DNA from: Io17-Chloro-G2 sp034420695
GTDB lineage: Bacteria > Chloroflexota > Dehalococcoidia > Lucifugimonadales > UBA3495
DNA: 64,000 nucleotides
Direction of reading: 5' to 3'
NCBI GenBank assembly: GCA_034420695.1
Contig: DAOULB010000012.1
Span: forward strand, 37,255 to 101,254
Of this stretch, positions 8,397-15,859 are shown piece after piece. Every line of letters begins with the position of its first letter. The first letter of the stretch is position 1. Position numbers and translations under genes: made by a program. The notes below the pieces were generated by a model. It did no database searches. It was given only the letters and a program-made list of their open reading frames with translations, and was not told the origin of the DNA.

Positions 8397-8939
8397 CTAT
8401 CTCCTTACCTCGGTGGCAGCGGCGGCCGCAGCAGGGAATCTCCTGGACAGCTCCAGTTCCGGGTCGCGAAGCTGCCGCAGGGCCTCCATGGTCGCATACA
8501 CGATATTGATGGGGTTCCGGGAACCCAAGGTCTTGCCAACCACGTCTTGCACGCCGGCCAGCTCGAGTATGGCCCGCATTGCGCCGGCGGCGATTACCCC
8601 GGTCCCTTCCCGGGCCGGCTTGATCATCACTATGGTTGCGCCCTTCTTGACCGTTATCATCTGGGGGATGGTGCTGCCCCTGAGCGGCACCTTGATGGTC
8701 GATGCCCGGGCTATGGCGTTGCCCTTGCGGACTGCGTCGGGGATCACCAAGGCCTTGCCCAGACCGGCTCCCACCTCTCCTTGGCCGTCTCCGACGACCA
8801 CCAAGGCATTGAACCTCATGCGGCGTCCGCCTTTCACCACCTTGGCGATGCGCCGGGTGTAGACTACCCGTTCGCTGAATCCGCTGGGGTCCTCATCCCG
8901 CCGCTGTCTTGGGCTGCCCCTGTCAAACGCCTGAACCAT
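8397..8939 (-). CDS. rpsE: 30S ribosomal protein S5
   Basis: 30S body protein important for decoding fidelity. The 180-aa product has the S5 double-stranded RNA-binding domain (ERVVYTRRIAKVVKGGRRM, then FNALVVVGDGQGEVGAGLGK) and the C-terminal alpha/beta domain (NPINIVYATMEALRQL). The upstream gap to rplR is unusually long (90 bases) and contains a 15-nt tandem array (8962-9021). Confidence 0.97.
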   Translation of the reverse strand: MVQAFDRGSPRQRRDEDPSGFSERVVYTRRIAKVVKGGRRMRFNALVVVGDGQGEVGAGLGKALVIPDAVRKGNAIARASTIKVPLRGSTIPQMITVKKGATIVMIKPAREGTGVIAAGAMRAILELAGVQDVVGKTLGSRNPINIVYATMEALRQLRDPELELSRRFPAAAAAATEVRR

Positions 8940-8961
8940 GTGCGTAAATTCCTTCGGCTTT

Positions 8962-9021
8962 CCTTCGTTGGTCCTGCTTGCGTTGGTCCTGCTTACGTTG
9001 GTACTTTCTGTGTTGGCCCTT
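8962..9021. repeat. 15-nt degenerate tandem array (4 units) between rplR and rpsE
   Basis: Four consecutive 15-base units with core CGTTGGTCCTG (8962-8976, 8977-8991, 8992-9006, 9007-9021) fill most of the gap. In the direction of transcription the array starts 8 bases after the rplR stop codon. The first two units are almost identical and the others diverge at 3-6 positions. There are no unique spacers, so this is not a CRISPR. Confidence 0.85.
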
Positions 9022-9029
9022 CTATATTG

Positions 9030-9398
9030 TCAGAAGACCAGACCCGATTCCCGGGTGGCCTCGGCCAAGGCCTTCACCCTGCCATGATACTTGTAGCCGC
9101 CCCGGTCGAACACGACCTGGGAAATACCCCGCGCCAAGGCCCGTTCCGCCACCATCTTTCCCACGACCGCAGCCTCCGGAATCTTGGCCTCACCTTCTGA
9201 AGCTTGCCGCACCGACGACTCCTGGCTGGAAGCCGAGGCCAGGGTCTTGCCGGCTTGGTCATCGATGACTTGGGCGTAAATGTGACGGAGGCTGCGAAAC
9301 ACGCACAACCTGGGCCGCTCCTCGCTTCCCTTGACCTTCTTGCGGAGGCGAGCGTGACGCACCGCCCTCAGCTTTACAGCATTCCTGTCTCTGGGCAT
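9030..9398 (-). CDS. rplR: 50S ribosomal protein L18
   Basis: Binds 5S rRNA in the central protuberance. The 122-aa product has the basic N terminus (RHARLRKKVKGSEERPRLCV), the FRSLRHIYAQVIDD motif and the FDRGGYKYHGRVKALAEATR C-terminal signature. Located rplF-rplR-rpsE. Length is normal. Confidence 0.97.
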   Translation of the reverse strand: MPRDRNAVKLRAVRHARLRKKVKGSEERPRLCVFRSLRHIYAQVIDDQAGKTLASASSQESSVRQASEGEAKIPEAAVVGKMVAERALARGISQVVFDRGGYKYHGRVKALAEATRESGLVF

Positions 9399-9447
9399 CT
9401 CTACCGAATTCTCCGGGTCCTTGTTTTAGCTATCAATTTATAACCCG

Positions 9448-10035
9448 CTAGGCCTTGCGGGCCGCCGCCTTGCCGGGCTTGAAGTGCAGGACTTCGCCGG
9501 CGTAGCGTATTCCTTTCTCTTTGTATGCATTGGGGGGCCGTACCCGCCGCACCTGGGCCGCCAAGCTGCCCACCTGTTGCTTGTCTATCCCACGGACGTG
9601 AACCCGGTTGTTGCCCTCCACCTCCATGGTCACGCCTGCGGGAGGATGAATCTCCACCGGGTGGCTGTAGCCCACATTGAGGACTATGCCGTCCCCTGCA
9701 CTCTGCACCCGGTATCCAACGCCCATCAGCTCCAGGGTCTTGGTGTACCCGTCGGTCACCCCGGTGACGGCGTTGGAGATCAGGCTGCGGGTCAAGCCGT
9801 GCAGCGAATGGTGGAACTTGCTGTCAGACAGCCGTTCCACTATTACGTTGCCGTTCTCGACCGTAACTTTCACTTCCGGGTGGTAGTTCTGAGTCAAGCT
9901 GCCCCGGGGGCCCTTGACAGCAACTCCCCCTTCCAGGACCTCTATTTGCACGCCCGACGGCACCGGAATAGGCTTCCGCCCAATCCGGGACAGGGTGCGC
10001 CTTTCCTGTCTCTGCTCTCCGTTGTCACCAGACAT
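9448..10035 (-). CDS. rplF: 50S ribosomal protein L6
   Basis: 50S protein near the factor-binding site. From the ATG at 10035 the product is 195 aa: a short charged leader (MSGDNGEQRQERRTLS) and then the conserved SRIGRKPIPVPSGV start. It has two L6 repeats and the C-terminal KEKGIRYAGEVLHFKPGKA. I chose 10035 because a GGAGGGGAG ribosome-binding site lies about 10 bases upstream; a longer frame opens at 10095 but has no family support. The start overlaps the end of rpsH by 11 bases, suggesting translational coupling. Confidence 0.95.
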   Translation of the reverse strand: MSGDNGEQRQERRTLSRIGRKPIPVPSGVQIEVLEGGVAVKGPRGSLTQNYHPEVKVTVENGNVIVERLSDSKFHHSLHGLTRSLISNAVTGVTDGYTKTLELMGVGYRVQSAGDGIVLNVGYSHPVEIHPPAGVTMEVEGNNRVHVRGIDKQQVGSLAAQVRRVRPPNAYKEKGIRYAGEVLHFKPGKAAARKA

Positions 10036-10423
10036 AACAGAGCAACTCCCCTCCGACTTTCTGCCTCCAGGCCTGCTTGCCGGCCATAACGCCACTGGAA
10101 GTGGAAATTATCGCCACGCCCAGACCTCCGTAGACCCGGGGAATCTCCCCGCTGCCCACGTATACTCGCAGGCCCGGCTTGCTCACCCGTTTCAGGCCGG
10201 TGATGGCCGGCTCCCGGCGCTCCCGGTAAATAAGGTGCAACCTCAAGGTGGGGTGCCGCTGCCCCCTGGGCATATCGAAGTCCCGGATGTACCCCTCTTC
10301 CTTGAGAATTCTGGCAATGGCCAGCTTCAGCTTGGAATGGGGGACCATGACCGAATCACGCCGCATCTGTATGGCGTTTCGTATCCGGGTAAGCATATCG
10401 GCTACTGGGTCGGTTACCGGCAT
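10025..10423 (-). CDS. rpsH: 30S ribosomal protein S8
   Basis: 16S rRNA-binding protein of the 30S platform and, in E. coli, the spc-operon translational repressor. From the ATG at 10423 (MPVTDPVADMLTRIRNAIQM, the canonical start) the product is 132 aa, ending GGELLCYVW as usual. The frame remains open upstream to 10489 but that leader has no family similarity. The region between this start and rpsZ carries a 22-nt tandem array. Confidence 0.96.
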   Translation of the reverse strand: MPVTDPVADMLTRIRNAIQMRRDSVMVPHSKLKLAIARILKEEGYIRDFDMPRGQRHPTLRLHLIYRERREPAITGLKRVSKPGLRVYVGSGEIPRVYGGLGVAIISTSSGVMAGKQAWRQKVGGELLCYVW

Positions 10424-10500
10424 TTCCTTTACCTTGTTTAATTCGCTAGTAGTTTGACTTTGGAACTGGGACGGAATGCGGTTCGCCAAGGGTGGCTACA

Positions 10501-10566
10501 GTGTAGCTACCAAGTGGCTGCCGAATAGCTACTAAGTGGCCGCCGGGTGGCTACCAAGTGGCTACA
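10501..10566. repeat. 22-nt tandem array (3 units) spanning the rpsZ stop codon
   Basis: Three consecutive 22-base units (10501-10522, 10523-10544, 10545-10566) share the core TAGCTACCAAGTGGCTGCC with 3-6 differences each. A partial fourth (GGTGGCTACA) lies upstream at about 10491-10500. The last unit overlaps the final codons and stop of rpsZ (10562-10566), as if the array was seeded from the gene's own 3' end. Confidence 0.88.
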
Positions 10567-10747
10567 TTCCGCCCTTGCGCACACCGGGCAACTCACCGCT
10601 CAGGGCCATCTCACGAAAGCAGATCCGGCAGATGCCGAAATAGCGGATATAGGCCCTGGGGCGGCCGCAGCGGTGACACCGGCTGTTTCTCCGCACCGGA
10701 AACTTTGGTTCTCTAAGCCACTTTTGAATTTTAGACGCCTTGGCCAA
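10562..10747 (-). CDS. rpsZ: 30S ribosomal protein S14, zinc-binding type Z
   Basis: 30S head protein. The 61-aa product is the short Zn-type S14, with two Cys pairs (CHRCGR and CRICFRE) separated by PRAYIRYFGI. The N terminus reads MAKASKIQKWLREPKFPVR. Located rplE-rpsZ-rpsH. The stop codon lies inside a 22-nt tandem array. Confidence 0.97.
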   Translation of the reverse strand: MAKASKIQKWLREPKFPVRRNSRCHRCGRPRAYIRYFGICRICFREMALSGELPGVRKGGM

Positions 10748-10800
10748 GGGCCCACACCTTCATTAAAGAATTGAGTGCCAATATAAGACGAGTGGCAGTC

Positions 10801-11535
10801 TCAAGCCTGCCGCACAAAGGGCATTCCGCACAACTCCAGCAGGCGGGTGGCCTCGGCGTCGTTGCGGGCTGAGGTCGTAATGGTAATCTGAAGTCCCCTC
10901 AGGCGGTCTATCTGATTGTAATCAATTTCCGGGAAGATAATCTGCTCGCTGATCCCGATGGAGAAATTCCCCCGGCCGTCGAACCCCCGGCGGGGCAGGC
11001 CGCGGAAGTCCCGAATACGGGGCAGGGCGGTATTTATGAACCGGTCCAGGAAATGGTACATCCGGGCTCCCCGCAGGGTGACCGCCGTCCCAATTGGGTT
11101 CCCCTCCCGGATTTTGAAGCCGGCTATGGATTTCCGGGCCCTGGTTATCACCGGCTTTTGCCCGGATATGGTTGCCAGGTCACGGGTGGCGTTCTCCATG
11201 GCCCTTCCGTTGGTCAAGGCTTCGCCAAGGCCGATGTTCAGCACCACCTTGTTGAACCGGGGCACTTCCATAGGGCTGGAGTAGCCGAACTCCCGCATCA
11301 TGCTGGGGACGATTTCGTTGCGGTAAGTTTCCTTGAGCCTCGGCTGGGGAATGGACTCGTCAGCCCCTGCTCCGTTGGCTTCGGCTTCGGCCTCGGCAGC
11401 GTCTCCCCTCCGGCTCCTGGGCGCGCGCCGTGACGCGGCCCGCTGCCGGCGGGGCGCCGCCTGCTCCGCGGGCTGCTCTACAGCCTCCTCCCGTGGTTCT
11501 TCGGGGTTCTCCTGTTCCACTTCGCTAGCCGACAT
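10801..11535 (-). CDS. rplE: 50S ribosomal protein L5 with long N-terminal extension
   Basis: 5S rRNA-binding protein. The L5 domain begins near residue 65 (PRLKETYRNEIVPSMMREF) and contains VPRFNKVVLNIGLGEA and FPEIDYNQIDRLRGLQITI. The product is 244 aa against about 180 normally. The first about 63 residues are extra, Glu/Ala-rich with an Arg-rich patch (ASRRAPRSRRGD). There is no ATG, GTG or TTG codon between this leader and the L5 domain, so the extension should be translated. The start overlaps the rplX stop by 11 bases. Confidence 0.94.
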   Translation of the reverse strand: MSASEVEQENPEEPREEAVEQPAEQAAPRRQRAASRRAPRSRRGDAAEAEAEANGAGADESIPQPRLKETYRNEIVPSMMREFGYSSPMEVPRFNKVVLNIGLGEALTNGRAMENATRDLATISGQKPVITRARKSIAGFKIREGNPIGTAVTLRGARMYHFLDRFINTALPRIRDFRGLPRRGFDGRGNFSIGISEQIIFPEIDYNQIDRLRGLQITITTSARNDAEATRLLELCGMPFVRQA

Positions 11536-11848
11536 CGTCGATTACTTCTCCACACTTGGGGCAGCTTCTCACCCGGGCGCCGGTCTCAAGAAAGACCATC
11601 TTCGGCTTGGTGGGGTTGTTGCACTTGTTGCACACCAAGACCACGTTGGAAACGTGGATGGCTGCTTCCTGCTGCACCCGGCCTGCCTGGCGCACCCCCG
11701 GACGGGGCCTGACGTGGCGGGTGATCATGTTCACTCCCTCCACCACGACACGGGACTCCTTGGGATACTGGCGGTCGACCCTGCCGCTCTTTCCCTTGTC
11801 CTTCCCGGCAATAACCAAGACCGTATCCCCGCTGCGGATTCGCATCAC
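11525..11848 (-). CDS. rplX: 50S ribosomal protein L24
   Basis: Assembly-initiator 50S protein with a KOW motif. The 107-aa product starts MMRIRSGDTVLVIAGKDKGK (KOW) and has the VVVEGVNMITRHVRP segment. Two Cys pairs (CNKCNN and CPKCGE) give a zinc-ribbon-like C terminus found in many L24 proteins. It overlaps rplN by 4 bases and rplE by 11 bases. Confidence 0.97.
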   Translation of the reverse strand: MMRIRSGDTVLVIAGKDKGKSGRVDRQYPKESRVVVEGVNMITRHVRPRPGVRQAGRVQQEAAIHVSNVVLVCNKCNNPTKPKMVFLETGARVRSCPKCGEVIDDVG

Positions 11849-12213
11849 ACCACCTCTGGAGCCAAGGAAATGATGCGCATGAATCCCCGTTCTCTCAGTT
11901 CCCGGGCCACCGGGCCGAAAATCCGGGTGCCCCGGGGCAACTGGTTCTCTTGAATCAATACGGCCGCGTTGTCGTCAAACTTGATGTAGGTGCCGTCGGC
12001 GCGCTTCCTGGGCTGCGCCTGCCGGATTACAACCGCGCGGACAACTTCGCCCTTCCTGACCGGGGAGTTGGGCGCCGCTTCCCTTACGTTGCACACCACC
12101 ACATCGCCGACGTGGGCATACTTGCGGCGGCTGCTGCCGGGTATGTTGATCAACCGGATGACCTTGGCTCCGCTGTTGTCGGCCACGGTCAACCGCGTAT
12201 AGGTCTGTATCAT
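11845..12213 (-). CDS. rplN: 50S ribosomal protein L14
   Basis: 50S protein that contacts 16S rRNA at an intersubunit bridge. The 122-aa product has canonical MIQTYTRLTVADNSGAKVI and GTRIFGPVARELRERGFMRI segments. Start shares bases with the rpsQ stop, and its end overlaps rplX by 4 bases, indicating tight coupling. Confidence 0.98.
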   Translation of the reverse strand: MIQTYTRLTVADNSGAKVIRLINIPGSSRRKYAHVGDVVVCNVREAAPNSPVRKGEVVRAVVIRQAQPRKRADGTYIKFDDNAAVLIQENQLPRGTRIFGPVARELRERGFMRIISLAPEVV

Positions 12214-12623
12214 TATCCAGCGCCCTCTTCACCTGAGTCGTCATCCGCCGTTTCCCCGGCGTCTTCGTCCAGTTCCCCGTCCTCAGCCTGAAGCTGCTCT
12301 TCTTCCGAGGTATCCTCGTCGGCGGGAATCTCCGCGTCGGCTTCCAACTCAATGGGGCTCACGTCCGCCACCTGCCGCCGCTGCAGAATTTCCAGGACAC
12401 GCCAATGCTTGGTCTTTGATATGGGCCGAGTCTCCTCGATCCGGACCAAGTCTCCCAACCGGCACTGTTCCAATGGGTCGTGCACCCGGTAACGGGCAAC
12501 CTTCCGGACCTGCTTGCGGTAAAGCCTGTGGCGCTGTTTCCAGACGGTCTCAACCACCGCCGTCTTCTGCATACTGGTCCGCACCACGGAACCGGTGCGG
12601 ACTTTTCTCATTGCTCTTGCCAA
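12213..12623 (-). CDS. rpsQ: 30S ribosomal protein S17 with acidic C-terminal tail
   Basis: OB-fold 16S rRNA-binding protein. The 136-aa product is longer than the usual 80-90 aa. The core (GSVVRTSMQKTAVVETVWK, then HDPLEQCRLGDLVRIEETRP and SKTKHWRVLEIL) ends near residue 87. It is followed by about 49 residues rich in Glu and Asp (TSEEEQLQAEDGELDED and onward). Start is the TTG at 12623 with a GAGGG site 6 bases upstream; an ATG at 12611 is a weaker alternative. Confidence 0.93.
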   Translation of the reverse strand: MARAMRKVRTGSVVRTSMQKTAVVETVWKQRHRLYRKQVRKVARYRVHDPLEQCRLGDLVRIEETRPISKTKHWRVLEILQRRQVADVSPIELEADAEIPADEDTSEEEQLQAEDGELDEDAGETADDDSGEEGAG

Positions 12624-12625
12624 GA

Positions 12626-12823
12626 CTATCCCTCGATCAACTGCCGTTCCCGGATTACCGTTTTCAACCTAGCTATGGACTTTCGGACCGACTTGGGGAG
12701 ATTGGTGTTCGGCAACTGGTTGGTGGCGACCCTGAAGCGGATATTCATCAACTCCTTCTGGGACTTCTCCACCTCTTCCAGGAGCTGGTCGTCGGTCAAA
12801 GCCCTGACTTCGTTAATGTCCAT
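12626..12823 (-). CDS. rpmC: 50S ribosomal protein L29
   Basis: Two-helix protein at the 50S exit tunnel. The 65-aa product has the family pattern (EVRALTDDQLLEEVEKSQKE, LMNIRFRVATNQLPNT, and a helical C terminus). It sits between rplP and rpsQ with 2-base and 10-base gaps. Confidence 0.97.
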   Translation of the reverse strand: MDINEVRALTDDQLLEEVEKSQKELMNIRFRVATNQLPNTNLPKSVRKSIARLKTVIRERQLIEG

Positions 12824-12833
12824 GCCCGGGCTC

Positions 12834-13271
12834 CTAACTGCCGCTGCCGGTCAGGGCGGCCAGCCTGTCCCTGCGAACCGTCTTGGTGGGGACGGGCAGC
12901 TTGTGGGAGGCCAACCTTAGTGCTTCTACAGCCTCTTGGGGAGGGACGCCGGCGACTTCGAAAAGAATCTTTCCGGGCTTGACCACTGCCGCCCAGTAGT
13001 CCACCGCCGCCTTGCCACCGCCCATGCGGGTCTCCGCGGCCTTCTTGCTGACCGACTTGTCGGGGAACACCCGTACCCAAACTTGGCCGCCACGCTTCAG
13101 GTGGCGGGTTACGGCGACCCGGGCCGCCTCGATCTGCCGGGCGGTGATCCACTCGGCTCCCATGGCCTTCAGGCCGAATTCACCGAAATCGACGCTGTTG
13201 CCGCCGGTGGCCACGCCCTTGCGGCGTCCCCTGAACTGTTTTCTAAACTTGGTGCGCTTCGGTTGCAGCAT
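12834..13271 (-). CDS. rplP: 50S ribosomal protein L16
   Basis: 50S protein near the peptidyl transferase and A-site tRNA. The 145-aa product begins MLQPKRTKFRKQFRGRRKGV and contains GLKAMGAEWITARQIEAAR and RVFPDKSVSKKAAETRMGGG, both diagnostic. Located rpsC-rplP-rpmC. The 69-base gap to rpsC shows no clear signal. Confidence 0.98.
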   Translation of the reverse strand: MLQPKRTKFRKQFRGRRKGVATGGNSVDFGEFGLKAMGAEWITARQIEAARVAVTRHLKRGGQVWVRVFPDKSVSKKAAETRMGGGKAAVDYWAAVVKPGKILFEVAGVPPQEAVEALRLASHKLPVPTKTVRRDRLAALTGSGS

Positions 13272-13340
13272 TTCAGGCTCCTGTACCGGTCAACTGCGCC
13301 GGGACTTTGCCGGCGCTGGACTTCTCCGCCAATATCTTCG

Positions 13341-14078
13341 CTAAAATTCGTCCTCGGTGGGAACGATCTCTTCGTCGGGCTCCCCGGCCTGTACCACCAC
13401 TTCGATGGTCTCCAGTTCTTCCACTTCTTCCGGTGTGGGCGGGAGTATCTCCCCTCGGTAGACCCAGACCTTCACGCCAACCCTTCCCATGGCGGTGTGG
13501 GCTTCGGCGATGGAGTAGTCGATGTCGGCGCGCAGGGTGTGCAACGGCACTTGGCCCAGCATGAACTTTTCCACCCGAGCGATTTCGGCCCCGGAGATGC
13601 GGCCCTTTACTATGATCTTTATTCCTTCGGCCCCGCCCTGCATGGCCCGCTGGCCCGCTTGCCGCATGGCCCGGCGATAAGCGACCCGCCTCTCCAACTG
13701 GTCGGCAATGTTTCTGGCCACCAAGTAGGCGTCAACCTCCGGTTGCTCAATCTCAATGATGTTCAACTGGATGCGTCTCTTGGTGATGTCTTCCAGCTTG
13801 GCCCTGAGGTTCTTGACCCGCTCGCCGTCCCGCCCGATGAGTATTCCCGGGCGGGCCGAGTGGATGTTGATGACGCTGTCCTGGGCCCCGCGGTCTATTT
13901 CCACGCGGGAAATGCCGGCGTCGGAGAACCCTTTGTATTCGTTCTTGATGCTGTCCCGCAGCCGCAGGTCCTCCAAGACCAGCCCCCGGTAGGACGTGGC
14001 GTTCTTGCCGTACCAATGGGCTTTCCAGTCCTTGATTATCCCCAAGCGGAACCCGTAGGGATGGGTCTTATGGCCCAT
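13341..14078 (-). CDS. rpsC: 30S ribosomal protein S3 with acidic C terminus
   Basis: 30S head protein with a KH domain at the mRNA entry site. The 245-aa product starts MGHKTHPYGFRLGIIKDWKA. It has the KH segment (SARPGILIGRDGERVKNLRA) and the C-terminal domain (RRAMRQAGQRAMQGGAEGIK). About 30 residues after the usual end are Glu/Asp-rich (EEVEELETIEVVV...EDEF), a milder form of the acidic extension seen on L3, L4, S17 and RpoA. Confidence 0.97.
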   Translation of the reverse strand: MGHKTHPYGFRLGIIKDWKAHWYGKNATSYRGLVLEDLRLRDSIKNEYKGFSDAGISRVEIDRGAQDSVINIHSARPGILIGRDGERVKNLRAKLEDITKRRIQLNIIEIEQPEVDAYLVARNIADQLERRVAYRRAMRQAGQRAMQGGAEGIKIIVKGRISGAEIARVEKFMLGQVPLHTLRADIDYSIAEAHTAMGRVGVKVWVYRGEILPPTPEEVEELETIEVVVQAGEPDEEIVPTEDEF

Positions 14079-14080
14079 GC

Positions 14081-14425
14081 TCAGGCCTCCTCTGCATCGT
14101 TGACCACCACGGTAAGGTGGCTGGAGCCCTTGTTAATCCGGCCCATCCTGCCCCGCGCCCTGGGCCGGAACCGCTTGAGGGGCCTGGCCCGGTCGGCGGT
14201 AATCTGCACTATCTTCAGCGTGTCGCGGTTCATCAGCATGTTGTTTTCGGCGTTGGCCGCGGCCGACTGGACCACCTTGGCTACCGTCTTGGCCCAAGGG
14301 GAGGTCATCAGGCCCAACCGGTCCAAGGCATCGTCCACGCGGCTGCCCCGCACCGAGTCCAGTATGGGCTTGAGCCTCTTCTGGGAGGCTCCCAGTCCTT
14401 TGGCGAATGCTCTTACCGGAGGCAC
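14081..14425 (-). CDS. rplV: 50S ribosomal protein L22
   Basis: 50S protein lining the exit tunnel. The 114-aa product has the conserved SQKRLKPILDSVRGSRVDDA pattern, AAANAENNMLMNRDTLKI and the RFRPRARGRMGRINKGSSHL beta-hairpin signature. GTG start at 14425. It is 2 bases from rpsC and 4 bases from rpsS. Confidence 0.97.
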   Translation of the reverse strand: MPPVRAFAKGLGASQKRLKPILDSVRGSRVDDALDRLGLMTSPWAKTVAKVVQSAAANAENNMLMNRDTLKIVQITADRARPLKRFRPRARGRMGRINKGSSHLTVVVNDAEEA

Positions 14426-14429
14426 TGCT

Positions 14430-14714
14430 TTACCTCACCCGGCTGGAACGCTCGGAACGTCCCACGTGTCCACGGTAGGTCCTGGTGGGAGAAAACTCCC
14501 CCAGCCGGTGGCCCACCATATTTTCGGTGATAAACACCGGAACGTGGCGCCGGCCATCGTGGACTCCGATGGTGAGGCCGACCATATCCGGCATTATCAT
14601 GGAGGCCCGGGACCATGTCCGTATGACAGTCTGGGCTCCGGAGCGCTGCACGGCTTCTACTTTCTTGGCCAACTTGGCGTGGACGTACGGCCCTTTCTTG
14701 ACTGATCGGGACAC
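14430..14714 (-). CDS. rpsS: 30S ribosomal protein S19
   Basis: 30S head protein near the A-site finger bridge. The 94-aa product reads MSRSVKKGPYVHAKLAKKVE at the start. It has the TWSRASMIMPDMVGLTIGVH and ENMVGHRLGEFSPTRTYRGH signatures. GTG start at 14714, 1 base after rplB. Confidence 0.98.
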   Translation of the reverse strand: MSRSVKKGPYVHAKLAKKVEAVQRSGAQTVIRTWSRASMIMPDMVGLTIGVHDGRRHVPVFITENMVGHRLGEFSPTRTYRGHVGRSERSSRVR

Positions 14715-14715
14715 C

Positions 14716-15549
14716 TTACCTTCTCCTGCCCCGCCGGACTATCAGCCGGTCCGAGGCCTTGCCCTTGGCCCTGGTCTTGTGACCCAGGGTGGGCTTTCCG
14801 GTGGGGGACTTGGGCCCGGGCATACCGATGGGAGACCGTCCCTCGCCTCCCCCGTGGGGATGGTCCACCGGGTTCATGGCCACGCCCCTGACCTTGGGGC
14901 GCCTTCCCAAGTGGCGCTTGGCTCCGGCCTTGCCCAAGCTTTCATTTTTGTGGTCTGGATTCGATAGCTGGCCCACGCTGGCCCGGCAGACCAGCAGGAA
15001 ACGCCGCATCTCTCCCGACGGGAGGCGGATGAGCACGTGCTCTCCTTCCCTGGACAGCACTTGGGCCCCCGACCCGGCGCTCCTTACCATCTGGCCGCCC
15101 CGGTTGGGGGTAAGCTCGATGTTGTGCACCACGGTGCCGGTGGGAATGTTCTGCAGGGGAAGGCAGTTTCCCGGTTGGATTTCCGCCTGGGGGCCAGATT
15201 CGACCATATCCCCCGGGGCCAGCCCGATGGGAGCCAGAATGTAGCTCTTTTCGCCGTCCAGATAGTGGACCAGCGCAATCCGGGTGGTCCGGTTAGGGTC
15301 GTACTCAATGGAGGCGACCTTGCCGGGCACCCCATCCTTGCGCCGCTTGAAGTCTATGTTGCGGTACATCTTGCGGGACCCGCCGCCGCGGCTCCGGGTG
15401 GTGATGCGCCCGCGGTTGTTGCGGCCGGCGTGGTTGGCCTTGGGAGAAAGCAGGGACTTCTCCGGCTTGCTCCTGGTTATCTCCTCAAAGGACGGCCGCA
15501 CCGCGTTGCGGGTGCCGGGAGTGACTGGTCTTAGATTCTTCAGCGGCAT
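14716..15549 (-). CDS. rplB: 50S ribosomal protein L2
   Basis: Essential 50S protein for subunit joining and peptidyl transfer. The 277-aa product has the LRPVTPGTRNAVRPSFEEIT start, NNRGRITTRSRGGGSRKMYR and the MNPVDHPHGGGEGRSPIGMP signature near the C terminus, including the functionally important His. Length is normal. Confidence 0.98.
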   Translation of the reverse strand: MPLKNLRPVTPGTRNAVRPSFEEITRSKPEKSLLSPKANHAGRNNRGRITTRSRGGGSRKMYRNIDFKRRKDGVPGKVASIEYDPNRTTRIALVHYLDGEKSYILAPIGLAPGDMVESGPQAEIQPGNCLPLQNIPTGTVVHNIELTPNRGGQMVRSAGSGAQVLSREGEHVLIRLPSGEMRRFLLVCRASVGQLSNPDHKNESLGKAGAKRHLGRRPKVRGVAMNPVDHPHGGGEGRSPIGMPGPKSPTGKPTLGHKTRAKGKASDRLIVRRGRRR

Positions 15550-15574
15550 AATTCTTTCCGGGCTCTTACCGGTG

Positions 15575-15859
15575 TTACAGACCCTCGACCAAGGTGATGC
15601 GGTCGCCGGGCTTGAGGGTGACCACTGCCTTCTTCACATCGGGCTGCTTGGAAAACCGGGGCCCGTACCTCTTCTGCTTGCCCTTGAGCTTGGTGATATT
15701 TACGTCCAGCACCTTCACGTTGAAGCTGGACTCCACTGCCTGCTTTACTTCCACCTTGTTGGCCTCTTTGGCCACGCGGAAGGTGTACTTGCCCGACTCC
15801 TGGAGCAAAGTGCTCTTTTCTGTGATGGTCGGCTTGACCAGAACGCGGTGCAACTCCAT
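15575..15859 (-). CDS. rplW: 50S ribosomal protein L23
   Basis: 50S protein at the exit tunnel, docking site for trigger factor and SRP. The 94-aa product has the LVKPTITEKSTLLQESGKYT motif and KLKGKQKRYGPRFSKQPDVK. Its start codon overlaps the rplD stop by 1 base. Confidence 0.97.
   Translation of the reverse strand: MELHRVLVKPTITEKSTLLQESGKYTFRVAKEANKVEVKQAVESSFNVKVLDVNITKLKGKQKRYGPRFSKQPDVKKAVVTLKPGDRITLVEGL

Noticed and set aside
12936..14705. 589-codon plus-strand open frame
   Set aside because: It is antisense to rplP, rpsC, rplV and rpsS, with low-complexity His/Gly/Leu composition. High GC makes long antisense frames common here.
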